Shown: one piece after another, positions 41,588 through 53,399 of the stretch | Layout: each line of letters starts with the position of its first letter | Position numbering within the stretch: the first letter of the stretch is position 1 | Source of the DNA: Lobosporangium transversale | Lineage: Eukaryota > Mortierellomycota > Mortierellomycetes > Mortierellales > Mortierellaceae | Length of the DNA stretch: 64,000 nt | Direction of reading: 5' to 3' | Assembly (NCBI RefSeq): GCF_002105155.1 | Contig: NW_019029019.1 | Location: forward strand, 164,501-228,500 | Program-made: the position numbers and the translations under genes | The notes under the pieces: generated by a model | The model's database searches: none | Told to the model about the DNA's origin: nothing | The model's input: the letters and a program-made list of their open reading frames with translations, nothing else

Positions 41588-44388
41588 TCAAACAATGTTT
41601 GCAAAGAATAGGCTTTTGAGGTCGTTGAAGCTTACATGTTCTACATCTGGCAACTCTGTAACGAGCTGGCGGTGATTCCCTAGGTTAATATCTCTACCAC
41701 AAATGTAGACGATTCGGAATCCAGGAACAACTTCATCAATACCTGTTGTCGGGTCTTTTTTGGTGACAATAAATCCATCCTTTCCAAAATCAGCTCTATG
41801 CTTTCCACCATACATTTCATCCAAGTAACACTCAATCTGATTCCTATCATTATACACCACTTTGGGTGTCTTGTACGGTCGCTTAAATGCTTTCCTTAAA
41901 TCACTTGAATCTCTGTTATGCACTCCAAACTCGCTGACAGACACCTGGATGAATATTGGTCCAACCATAAAGTCAAATCGAGGATATCCTGGATAGCCAC
42001 GGGCCAAGAATTTATCTTTTCCCGGGCCAAGAGAATGTCGTTGCCTGCTTATAACTCGGTAGTCATCGAAGTCCAACACAATCGAGCCCTTAGGATCACC
42101 AACGAGGTTCGTTGTAGGGAGCACTATTGGCCTAATACTAGTGCAAATAAATGCATGAAAAATTGCTTGCTCAAATTCATTTCCACTGAACCTATTAGCC
42201 TTGAGCCGATTCTTTAGATCTTCTGGCATTCCCATTGTCTTGAACTGATCCAAAAGTGCTCTGAAGGCTGTATTGCATAAAGGGCGGAATAAAATTACTC
42301 CATCTCTCCTTAGACGGAACAAAAGACCCAGATCTATGAAATCCCACTTGAACTCTCCTTCGACAGAACCATGTAAGAACGCCGAGGCAAGGCCATTATA
42401 AAAATTTGTACGGGTCGTCTCGGATTTTTCGATGCTTTTGTAGTAGTTCTGGATGTTGTGAGAAAAATCCAACCTTCGGCAGTCTTCAAACTTCTCGAAT
42501 GCCTCCTTAATGGGTAACTCTGGATTCTCTTCAATATAGGTTGACAAGTTCATCAGCTCTCGTGGTACAAGGTTCGTGATACTCCGTATATCCTCGTAGT
42601 CCGTGGATTGGAGATTGGGAGTATGCTTCAACAGATTCTTGAAAGCGTCATCCAACAAAGGTCCCACGAATACCACTGTTTTAAAGTCCTCCTTAAAGCT
42701 CGATTCCATGATCTCCAATTCGAATTTTGCATGCGCTGTGCCAGTGAGAATCAAACGAGATCCAGCCAAGTCTTCAGTCCAACTGGAAAGGTCCATCAGA
42801 GGTTTTAAAGATTTAAATTTTTCTGGTACTGGTTTGTCGAATCTGAAGAGTTTCCCATGTTCGTCAATAATAGTTAGAGTCTTCCGTTCCTTCTGCATGA
42901 GCATGTTAAAAACGCGTATGATAGCAGTATTCCATATGCCACCTTGAACACCATAGCCGGATACAAGCGTCTCCAGTTCGGCAGCAGTTAAAACATCCTT
43001 GTTCATCACAAGGAAACGCTCGATCACTTCCATATATGAGTCCGCTTTCTCACTAGTATCCAAAGTACCCGCATCTGATATGTAGAGGGTAAGCCATCCT
43101 TCAGCATATGCTCTTGCTGTCAAAAAATAGGAGAGAAAGCTCTTGCCAATACCCATTGGACCAGACAAGACTCGTCTGTATACGCACCTTTGTTCTTCTT
43201 CCATCTCGTTCCAAAGCTCCAGCATTTGGTGTGTGACGAGAATTTCAGAGACTCTATAACCCTTTGGGACTTGACCCAGGGATGGTATATCGACCCAACT
43301 ACCAGCCTTCAGATCGTCTTTGAGATGTTCAAACTCATTACGTGGTTTTGGAAGGTATCTAGAATCCTCTAGCATTGCGATCCAAGAGGGTGGTAACGTG
43401 ACCATTTTGCCATCAGAAGCCCTGTATTCTCTCCACCCTTCCTCAATGCGTATCTTCTTTGAAGGTGAAATATACTGTGGATCTAATTATGATCATCGTA
43501 CACATACACAGTTGGTTAGTACCATAACATATAGCCAGTCATCAAGTCAATCTATTTATACAGCAAAAAACAAATTATTACCTTCGTCCATTTTTCTCTT
43601 GAGAATCTGTTCCGATGTCTCTAGAAAGATAAGAGAGCGCAGCAATGGCAGAAATCTTAGCATTTTGATCAGATCAAAGAATATATTGTTGTCAATGAGA
43701 TATAAACGCCAGCTAATGGAGAGTCAGAGCATGTGTGCGAAACGCGAAACAGATTCAATCAGAAAAACTAACAAATGCATCAATGTAAAAGGTCAAATAA
43801 AAATAAAAATAAAAATGAAAACTATGTTCTCAGACAACAGTGAGAGTCAGAGCATGCGCACGCACCACGGGGGCGACTTTTCAAATTCATCTCAACAACA
43901 TAAAAAAGGGAGGGATACACGTGACCGTGCTGGGACAGAAAATAAGCTTCCTCAATTGAAAATATAACCATCAGTCCATCAAGAGCTAAATACATACCTG
44001 GCGGCGGCAGCTTGACAATAACATATGTCCTTCGGCTGGTCAGCTCGTCCAGCTCAGAAAGAAGTGCCCTCTCGTCATCGAGCTCTGTCTTTTCAACGGT
44101 GCCATTAAGATCTACTTTATTGTCCTTATCTCTCCTGGGGTTGACTGTTCTCCAGAGCGTGAGCTTGTCTGCGGCAACATGATCGAGTTCTGGCTTCTTC
44201 GCTGCCTTGATGGCTTGCTTGAGTTCACCGACTGAACGATCAGAAGGGATATTTACAGGAAAAGACGTTGCTTCTCTAGCAACAATACAATAAATCCTTA
44301 GGTTGGTTGGCTCTTTCTCAACCTCTCTTTTTCTTTCAATCGAACCACGTCTAGATGGACCATTTGGTGTTGTTGTTCCGCTTCCCAT
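41588..44388 (-). CDS. Crinkler (CRN) family protein: ubiquitin-like header + P-loop ATPase + nuclease-like domain
   Basis: Crinklers are modular eukaryotic proteins with a short header followed by effector modules, often an ATPase fused to a restriction-endonuclease-like domain. Some act in the nucleus of host or competing cells. Three exons, 43998-44388, 43582-43620 and 41588-43482, join in phase to 774 residues. The header (about 20-130) has the pattern LRIYCIVAREATSFPVNI, later KLTLWR, and ends in a LPPP stretch. A short linker carries basic clusters (KRK and SPSKKIR), possible nuclear signals. The effector has P-loop GPMGIGKS near 248, Walker B TIIDEHGKLF near 347 and TGTAHAKFELEIM. The C-terminal domain has RFDFMVGPIFIQVSVS near 647 and NQIECYLDEMYGG, with Gln-Val-Ser in place of a classical E-x-K. 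No signal peptide is seen. This is the only intact CRN in the window. Confidence 0.9.
43836..43890. repeat. Dispersed Crinkler-associated motif, copy 3 (inside CRN intron 1)
   Basis: The motif lies within the 377-bp intron between header exon and linker exon of the intact CRN. A partial further copy (GAGAGTCAGAGCATGTG) is at about 43722-43738, also in the intron. Confidence 0.85.
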
Positions 44389-44567
44389 TGTGATTTCAAA
44401 ACTGTTTAAAAACAAGGGCGTAATGGACGGAGGACAGAAAACAGGAAAAGTTTGATCAAATTGTTAAGTATGGTAAGTCAGTAGCAGGATGGTTCAAAAT
44501 TGTGACAATGTAAGCTGTGGAGATGAAGATGAGGGAGGAAAAGAAAAAAAGAAAAAAAGAAAAAAAG

Positions 44568-44603
<36 letters not shown>

Positions 44604-45085
44604 AAGGAAAGGAAAGGAAAGGAAAGGCAATGAATGAAGGCTTGGAATAAATGAAAAAGGAAGAGGAGAAGATATGTGAAGGGAGCAAAACTGGGGGGAA
44701 ATAAGAAAAAAGTGAAAAGAGGATAAAGGAAGAAAAGGAAGAGGAGAGTGCAAAAATGAAGTGAAGCAAGTTAAAGAAAGGAGCGACAATTGATAAATTT
44801 GTTCCTTTATTTCAAGGTTGGGCTATGCTGTGTGTGAGAAATTTTTTTTCTTGTTGCACAAGACGCCATGTTAGAGAAAACCCTTGACGCGTCAAACTTT
44901 AGGAAGGATGGGGAGAATGACAGCAAAGAAAGAAAAGATGGCAATGAAGAAAAAGAGGAGGATGATCAAGTAGATATCCCAGCAATTATATTAGTTGCCC
45001 CATAAAGTCTAGTTCATTGCTTGAGAGTAATAAAGAAAAAACTTGGCATTTGGACGTTAAGAATGGACTCAATAATATTGGTTTT
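44389..45085. other. CRN upstream region with purine-rich tract
   Basis: Contains a strand-asymmetric A/G tract at about 44536-44780, including a poly-A run near 44567-44600 and GGAAA repeats. No gene is visible; the tract may form triplex-like structures. Confidence 0.6.
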
Positions 45086-45565
45086 GTGCAAGCCTGAGGG
45101 CGAAGTTCATGTGCACATGCACGCGCCGAAAGGCAAACGTGGCATGCTCCTGCAGACACTTCTCTGGGACCAAACGTGACATTTTGGCTGGAGGTCTAAA
45201 AAATTTCTAAGTTGAACACACCACAGGAAAGGCTCTTTTTTTTTATTTCCAAGTCATTTACACCACAGGGAGCTTTTTTTTTTTAAGATGAGAATGATGG
45301 GAGGTAAATTTCGTAATGAATAAATGAGGTTGTGAAATGAGAGCAAGAAAAACAATAGCATGCTTCACATGTAGGCCATTTTCTTGTGATCTGCAAACTT
45401 TGCTTAAAAAAAAATGACAAAAAAAAAAGAGCCTTTCCTGCGGTGTTTTCGACTTAGAAATTTTTTTAAGCCAAAATGTCAAGTCCCAGCCTGTGAGAGA
45501 AGAGCAAGCCACATCTGCCTTCCAGCACGTGCATGTGCACATGAACTTCGTCCTCAGGCCTAGTG
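45086..45565. mobile_element. Foldback element with imperfect ~150-bp inverted repeats
   Basis: Positions about 45088-45240 and 45428-45563 are inverted copies, about 80% identical. Shared landmarks are GCCTGAGG(G/A)CGAAGTTCATG and CATGTGCACATGCACG at the outer ends, GACATTTTGGCT in the middle, and AGGAAAGGCTCTTTT at the inner ends. The spacer is about 190 bp with no gene. No target duplication is evident. The element adjoins direct repeat B, which begins about 20 bp further on. Confidence 0.8.
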
Positions 45566-45584
45566 AACCCATCTGATACTGTAT

Positions 45585-46081
45585 AAACACCTGAACACTG
45601 CCACATGCTATTGACTACTCTACGTCCCTTAAACAATATTCCTAGCATACATCTGAACTTTTGCAAGGGATGTGTCAATACTTCGACAAACATGTAACAT
45701 TTAATGGCTATATCACAGCCCTTGGATTGTGGAAGCGCTGAAATTATGCGGAAAACGGGAACCATTTGTGTTTTACTAGCAACAAGCGTGGTTTCAAAAA
45801 AGTGTGCCTCCAAGGAACAAATCCTATATCCTTCATTGCTCAAAAGTAACAATCTTGTCTTTTCTGCACCCCAAAAGCTCGCCATAATCCTATTGAAGCG
45901 TTCAGAGGCATTATTTGCCTCATGGTTTGAGGATTAGCAGACTTTCAGTCAAGTTTTATTGTTTTGAACAACACAGTAAGTCCCTTTGGATGGCAGCTAT
46001 TCAGGGGATGCTAATCAATTCCGCTAAATTATGGTGAAATCAAAGCAGATTTGGAAAACCAACAAGCATCGAACAGTCGCC
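45585..46081. repeat. Direct repeat B (about 497 bp) flanking the Crinkler cluster
   Basis: Same orientation as, and nearly identical to, 37820-38334. The 7.25 kb between the two copies holds the intact CRN gene, both broken CRN copies, all three dispersed motifs and the foldback element. Confidence 0.95.
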
Positions 46082-46858
46082 AGTATGATGCTACATAGCT
46101 CTGGGGGTATTTAGGTGTTTTGCATCAAAATATAACGAGCTTCATTGGTGGCGTATAAAATCCGGAGGCGTCTATGACAAAAAATTTAAATTATTAGTCA
46201 AAACAGCTACTGCCTAGAATTGTGTACAGATATATCCAAATTCATCAAATTCCCCGAATATTTGCGATTTCCAATGAAAGAAATGGGTCAACCATTATCA
46301 TCGCCTGGTTATTCATGGAAATTAGGGATTACCATATATCAATATGTCGACATATTATCAAAAAAATGTCCAATTTTGAGCTTTTGGTGTACATCAAAAT
46401 CCTCTCCTTGGCGGGCACAGGCATAGTTATATTTTCCAGATGGCTGCAAGGATGGTGATCTGCAATATATTATATATGTTGAACTTAGATCTGAATGTGC
46501 TGAACATGCTCCCTTTGAATGATTTTTTTTTTATACTCTATTCGACTAAGAATAATGATGCTTCTATTATTACTATCTCGATGAAAGAAAGGAACACCTA
46601 TTCAAAAGACGAGCGAGAGGAAAGCGATGAGTATTCAGCTTGACCGGTGATGTGCTGTAAATGTACCAGAAGGAATATGATTCACCATATGAATCCATTG
46701 ATGAAAACCACTGAGCAAGTTCATTCTCATACTATTCATTTTAAATCATGTTCAAGTGAGATCTTACTATGCATGGTATATTTTATTAGACATAATCATA
46801 TAATACAGGTTATGATAGCGTTAATTATGAGGATGTGTCAACTTACACAAAGCAGCGA
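46082..46858. other. Intergenic region
   Basis: Between direct repeat B and the golgin 3' end. AT-rich with unsupported open frames; nothing recognised. Confidence 0.5.
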
Positions 46859-46936
46859 TTATGCTACCTTTGCGAGTCGCTTCTTCTCTTCTACCGACAG
46901 TTTCAATATCTGCGACAGTACGGGTATCAATGGTTG

Positions 46937-46972
<36 letters not shown>

Positions 46973-49900
46973 AGTATTTTAAAGTATAGTTTTATCAAGC
47001 ATTTCCTTAAAAAAAAAATAAAATAAAATAAAATAAAATAAAAAATAGAAAAAATAATAAGAGGTCTTTACCCGCCGCTCCTTATGTTCCATGAAACTCA
47101 AGAGCACATTTTTCAGGTACTCAACATTCATATCTTCATCTGGTACTGGTTGCGTTCGTGGAAACCGAGGCGTTGCAGGCGGAGTCAAACTCAGGATTGG
47201 TGTGGAAAAGGCCCTCCCACTTGTAGCATTTGTTCCTCCTGCTGGTGTGGATGATACATGACCCTGAGAATATGGCGAGTAGGGTGATGAGGGTGAGGGA
47301 AGCGGTGAATTGGGTAGATGTTTTGATAGTTTTCGTACTTCGTCCTTCAAAGTCTAGATGGTGAATGCAAATCAGGAATAATAGCAATAAACATTAAAAA
47401 CAACAGAGGTGTAAGTATTCTTGCTCTTTTCACAAAGTTTAATACTTGATTCTAGGACACAGTAACTTTGATTACCTTGTTAAGGTTGCGGAAGTAATTC
47501 TCGCGAATCTTAAAGTCCTCAGCAGCGGCCTCGTAAGCTTCTTTTTCCTTCATTAATACAGCCTCAGCATCCTTGATACGTTCCTAGAAAGGAGATGAGA
47601 TAATTTTGTCAGCAATTTGATAAGCATGGTTTCCAATTCATTTAAGGGATTCTTTTTACCCTTCTTGCAAAGCATTTTGATTTTACAACACTTACAAGTT
47701 CTTTCTCCAGATCAAGTTTTGAGTTTGTCATTTCTTGCATCTCCGCCTCGAGGGACTTTATTGTCTGGAACCGTTCTTCCAGCTGTTTGGCGGAACTTTC
47801 GGCCTCGTACCGAATGTCCTTCTCTGTTTTCCTCAATGCCTCAAGCTCCTCCCGTCCTTGCTCCAGTCGCTCCTTCAAGCTTGAAATCTCCTCGCCTAGA
47901 ATATCTCTAGTCTCTTCGATATCGTTTTTCCATTTCTGAGCTAGCTCCTTGACTTCCAGTTCTTTTTGCTGTATCTGCTCCTGCGCGTTCGAGAGCGCTG
48001 CCTCCAATTCATCAATCCTGGTTTTGCAGGTTTCTAATTCCACAACTTTAGATTCCGCTACACGCTTGGCGATCGATGTCAGCTCCTCTAATGTGTCAAC
48101 TCTATTCCTAGCCTCCATTAACTGAGCTTTGTACTCACTCATCTGTGTCTCTGCATTCTCTTGCATTTTTTGAAGTGTATCCAGTTCTGCCTGCTTCATT
48201 TGCACTTTCTTTTGATTGGTTTCCTTCTCCTGTTTCAGTCCATCTCGCTCACTAGATGCCTGGTCGCGCTCCTGGAGGATTTTCACATGCGTGGCTTTCA
48301 AACGTTGGAGTTCCTGTGATGCTATTGATTGATCACTAGTCAGCTTGGCAACCTTAACTTTTGTCTCCTGCTGTACCTTGGACAGATCGGCTTTGGCAGT
48401 TTCCAACTGGCCCAGAAGCGTCAATTTCTCCTTTTCCAGCTTCGAGATCTTTTGCAATAGCTTATCGTCATTAGACTTTGACCCTTGAGCGGATTTGTTG
48501 GCATTAAGTAGGTCTTGATCACGTTGATGGATTGTTTCTTTAGCCAAAGCAAGAGCTTCGGTCTGCTCACGTTCCTTAGCCTCCAGTGCACGAATACGTA
48601 GACGAAGCTCCTCCATCTGCTGATGAGCATCCGTCTTTGCGGCTAATAGCTGTTTGTTTTCGTCTTCCATGATCTTAATCTTCTGTTCCAATACCTCGAT
48701 CTGTCCTTGACAATCTCGGAGTTGTTGCTCAAGCTTATTCTTTGATTGTAACAACGAATCACGCTCTGCTGTCAGACCTTGGATCTCCTTTGTAAGCTGG
48801 ATAACCATGTCTGCATGAAGGGTCCTCTGCGTATGCGCTTCACCCTGTGCAAGCTCTAATTCCTTTGTCTTAGTCTCCAACTCCGCTTTTAGCCCATCTA
48901 GCTTCTCCTCTAAAACCTTCTCCTTGTCAGAGACCTCATCATCAGTGCCAGCAATGCGATCTGACATACTGTCACGGCGATCAGATTCCATTTCCTTCAA
49001 TCTAGCATTGGCGTCATCCAGTTCCTTGACCAAAGCATCCTGTTTCTCGGTTAGGAGCCTCTTTTCTTCATCGGTCTTCTCCTGCATGGCCTCAAACTGC
49101 GTTCTCAAATCCTGCAGGCGAGCTTCCAGATCCTGTTTCTCCTTAGAGAGTTCTTCAATTTGTCCTGTGAGGCTCTGCTCTTGGCCAACCTTGGATTCCT
49201 TGAGCCTTTCAAGTCTCTTTTCCAATTTGGCGACTTTTTCCACAACCATATCGCGGTCTTTAGCCAGCTCTGTGACCTTATCGCTTGCAAACCGCTCTGC
49301 AGTCCTGACAGCCGCCAGTTCAAGTGTCACTCGTTCGATACCCTCTGCCACGCGAGCTTGTTCCATTTCTTTCTCTCTTTCCTTCTCCTTGATCAATAGG
49401 TCGGACTGCTCTTGTACCTGTGCCTCGAGTGCCTCCTTTTGCTCCATTAATAGCCTCAGCTCTTGCTCCAGGCCTCTGATCTTTTCAGATGATGAGCGTT
49501 CGAATCCCTGATGAAGGCGTTCAAGTCGTGCTAGCTTCTCTGAGAGCTCAGCTCGTTCTTGTTTTAGAGACGAAAGCTGTTCCAGAGTACCGATGTCATT
49601 TTCCGATGTGGAATTGGAAAGAGATATGGTCTGCATCTCTTCTGTGGAAAAAGATGACGATAACGGGAGAAAAGGCACTGGTGTCGACAATGTACTATCC
49701 TCCTCCATTAAAAGTCCCATTCTTGTATCAAGGTCAACGTCTCGCGCCGCCTTGGTGGTTTTAAGCTCATTCCGGAGGGCCACAACCGCAGCCACAGCCA
49801 CTTCTTTGGCCTCTTTCGCCTGGTTCAATTCTCTCTGCAGTCGTTGCTGGTCGTCGTTGGTGCCATCGCGCATCTTCAGAGCCTCCTCTCGCCATTGCCG

Positions 49901-52614
49901 CTCTAGGTCCAGTAGCCGTTGCTTCTCCTGAACTTCCTCCTGCGCCTCAACCAAGTCCTGCTTGACCTCTCCTAAAGCTATTGCCAAATCATGCAACTCT
50001 TTGACTTGAGCATTTGCAGCTTCTAGATCCTTTTGGGTCTGAGCAATGGATTCCTGGATAGTGTCATAGGCCTGCCGAGCTTCTGCTAATGCAGCTTCAG
50101 CGGATTCTTTCGCTTGTATAGCCTCGAACTCCTTCTTTAATGCCATCTCGAGCTCCTGCTTGATGGCCAATAACTGTGCTTGAAGCGTAGGTACCTGACT
50201 GTCCCCTAATAAGGTGGCAGGGCTCTGCGAAGCCATGCTTACCGTTAAATCATTGGTGTCTGCTGTCGTTGTAGTTGCTGATCCTTCCTTGATGTCAACA
50301 ATGCTGTCAAATGTCCTTGCCTTCACATCATCTACACGTGCCAAAGCAGCAGCGGCAGTCGCGGCCTCACGACGAGCACGCTCTTCCATCTCTGCGACAG
50401 TATTCTGGAGTCGATCCATTTTTTGAGCCATTTCCCTGTTCAGCACCACTTCCTTTTCTAATTGAGTTTGGAGTCGCTTCTGCTTCTCTACAGCCTCCTC
50501 TTGCTCCTCAACTGCCTCATTTTTTTCTTTAAGGACCGATTCTAGGCGTACCATTAACTCCTTCAGCGCCTGAGCTTGATCTCTCTTCCTGGGGTTTTTG
50601 GCCTTTTTGTCCTTTGAGATTGAAGGCGAAAGTGTATCTAGACTGGAGGTTGAATGAGTTTCTAATAGCGGTGGTAATGAGATTGACATCGGAGATGAGG
50701 GTGCTGAGCTCTGCGAGATGTTAGCAGACAAATCAAGCGAATTGACTTTGGTTTCATCCCCTAATGACGGCTCCGTCCGTTGTATCGATGAAGAACTATT
50801 GAAATCATTATCATCCGCCGAGTCCTCCTATTTCATAAAATAGGTATTAGATGAAAAGAAAAAAAAAATAAAAATAAATAAATGAAACTCTTCTTTTTTT
50901 TGCTTAATGCCAATCATGTCAAGTATGCTTTGTATCCTGATAAAAGAATAGCATTCGGGCCATTTACCTCGTCCTTTGAAGCTAATTGACGCTGTAAATT
51001 GCTGATGAGAGCGTCCTTGGAGGCGATCTCGAGATCTTTGGTCTTGATTGTCTCTAAATGCGTTTTAAGATCGACAGCGCATTGGGTCAGAATGGAATAG
51101 AAAGAAAGAAAAGAGAAAAGCGTTTAATATGTAATAATGTTTAATGGCAGCAGTCAGATTGAAAAACGAGTAAAGGGAAAAGTAGTCATGACTGTCTTGT
51201 GCTTACCTCGCAATTCTTCGGATAGACGTCTAATCTCCTGCATTGACATCTAGTGATTGGGAGTTGTCAATAAAAGTATATAGAAATATTTCCACATAAT
51301 ATTACAGGAGCCGGCGTTAGTGAAGATTGACGATTTAATAAGCACGCAGGCTTGGAAAGGATATAAAGCGCCTACCTCGTTCTTATAAGCCATGTTTTGC
51401 AAGTGCGCCTCCAGAGCCTCAAGATCACTCAAATCCTCTAGTGCCGTGGTAGCCTTGAGGACTACTTCTGCTGCAATCTTTTCTTGTACGATTTTTCGGA
51501 ACGCCCTCTGCAAGATCTATTAAAGTAAACCGGGTTAAATAGAAATTTAAAAAAAAAAAAAAAAAAAAAATGTCGGGTTAAGATGGTTCACAGCTCTCTC
51601 TCGTCTCATTTTCTAGGCTTGCTTATCAGTTGTGCAGGGAAGCTGCCGATCGTATCAAGCAACAAGTATGGCACCATATGCACACTGCAAGCATCGAATA
51701 AAAGAGAACAGATATAGAAACAGTATGGTTGGCCTGCCTCGTTGTTCATGATGTATCCTTTTGATCTCACTTGACTCGTCAGTCAATTGAAAAACTCTGC
51801 TGCTGCTTCTTTTTATCCATCGATTTCCGCTCCCAGTATTGCTACTGCCGCTGCGGCTACCGCTGATAAAGTTGTTTACGCCAATGTTCTTCTTCTCACC
51901 TGGAAACCTTGCCTCATACCGCTGCAAGAGCTCTAACTTCTCAATCACGGCATCTGGAAGCTCGGTCTCTGCAGGCTGCTGTTCCCTGATCCTGAGAAGT
52001 TCTGAAGGATCCGGCTTCTCATCCTGAGGATTAAGCGTTAGCCTCTGAACCAACACAGCCAAGCGACTCCCATTGCCAATATCGTTTTGGATATTTCGTA
52101 TACTACTTGTACTACTTCTGACACTATGAATAGTTCGATGATCATTGCTTATTGCTGAGGACGATGGTATTGAGGTTGTTGATGATGTTGATGCTGGTGT
52201 TGCTATGACTGTAGCTCCTGTATTTTCGGAGTTTTCCGCCAGATCAACAGATGATCCTCCACTGTTTCCTAAACGAGGCCGGCGGAAGAAACGGGCTGAT
52301 GTAGATGATAAAGACGAGGAAAATGATGTACTTGTACTGCCCATGATTCTGGATGCAATAGGCGCAAAAGATCCTTGTGAAGGAGTGGGCGAGTGAGGTG
52401 AGCTGAGGGATGTCATCAAGGACGAAGAGGATTGTAACGATTCTACAACGCCCTCTTTAGGACCTTCTAAGCTATCTCCTGTTGCATTATTACCGCTATT
52501 GTCGCTGCTAGAGGCAGTGGGAGTATCAGCAGCTCCAGAGGTGGTTGTTGTTAGACCTTTTTCCTGTAAGGTTGTGAGACCTGTGTTCAATCTCTCTTTA
52601 AAAGAAGAGAACAT
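46859..52614 (-). CDS. GRIP-domain golgin (long coiled-coil trans-Golgi tether)
   Basis: GRIP golgins bind Arl1-GTP on the trans-Golgi and capture vesicles through their coiled-coil rods. Exons inferred are 51900-52614, 51376-51516, 51207-51249, 50968-51053, 47696-50827, 47476-47583, 47072-47353 and 46859-46936. The first starts MFSSFKERLNTGL, a golgin-like amphipathic start, followed by Ser-rich linker. Exons 2-4 carry the conserved block with RAFRKIVQEK and MSMQEIRRLSEEL. The fifth is about 1,000 residues of Glu/Lys/Leu-rich coiled coil. The last two build the GRIP domain (VEYLKNVLLSFMEHKERR, then LIPVLSQILKLS) split by an intron that contains a poly-A tract. Total is about 1527 residues. 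Exons 3 to 8 join in phase, but exon 1 to exon 2 is off by one base (see findings). Confidence 0.92.
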
Positions 52615-53399
52615 GATGGGCAATAGTGGTGAAAGGAGATCTTTCTAGTTGTATATCCTCAACACATAAGTAAAAACAAACAGATGAAAGCGACGCAGCA
52701 AAGAGGAGGAGAAAGTGAAAAGCAGGGCCACAACAAAGCCCGCCTTATTCTTTTTAGTACAAAAAGCTTTCGATGACTAACGCGTCCGGTGTATGTTAAG
52801 TGCTTTGGTGAAAGGAACTGAGTAGGAAGGCAGAGATATGTATGAGTGATAGAAATATGTAAAAGGATGCTTGCAGCGTTCTTTTCCTCTTGTGTCCGTT
52901 CCGTGTGTGAGTACAAGTGTGGAGAAGAATGTTGTGCTATTTTAAGACGAGTGCTCTGTGAAAGAAAAGAAAAGAAAAAAGCTGTTATACTACTATAGGT
53001 ATATACAAGATGATGAAGAGACAAAAAAAAAAAAAAAAAAAAGATTTAAAAAGATGAAGAGAAATGAGATGAGCACATGAGAGTGGAGGATGCACATGGA
53101 AGGAATATCCATCTATATCCATGTTCATGAATAAGCAATGAATTTCAGGGGCTCTTCATTTCTGTATTGTGCTTACTCCCCCATTTTTGCTTACTGTCAA
53201 CCACACCAATTGCACTTGTCTTATTATGATAGTATCAGCTGTCAATTGGGGACACATTCTAATTTTACATTGTCAAATTATCAGATTAACATCCTGGTTG
53301 GATGGATAAAGATGGAGCTCATTTTGGTCAAGACAAAATTGAGCTCTTGAGTATTGAACAATTGTTCAAGTTCTGTGTTACAAACTGTCTTTCCACTTC
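52615..53399. other. Intergenic region upstream of golgin, downstream of FEX
   Basis: No gene is supportable; a poly-A tract lies at about 53023-53042. It should contain the golgin promoter. Confidence 0.55.

Noticed and set aside
44478..44789. Ser/Phe/Leu-rich frame that looks like a membrane protein
   Set aside because: Antisense reading of an A/G-rich low-complexity tract upstream of the Crinkler gene.
37820..46081. LTR retrotransposon with Crinkler genes inside
   Set aside because: The direct repeats do not start TG or end CA, and there is no reverse transcriptase, integrase, primer-binding site or polypurine tract next to them in the expected places.
48924..49511. 195-codon Ser-rich plus-strand frame inside the golgin
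   Set aside because: Antisense of Glu/Lys/Leu coiled-coil codons, which read as Ser/Leu-rich frames; no independent start context or domain.
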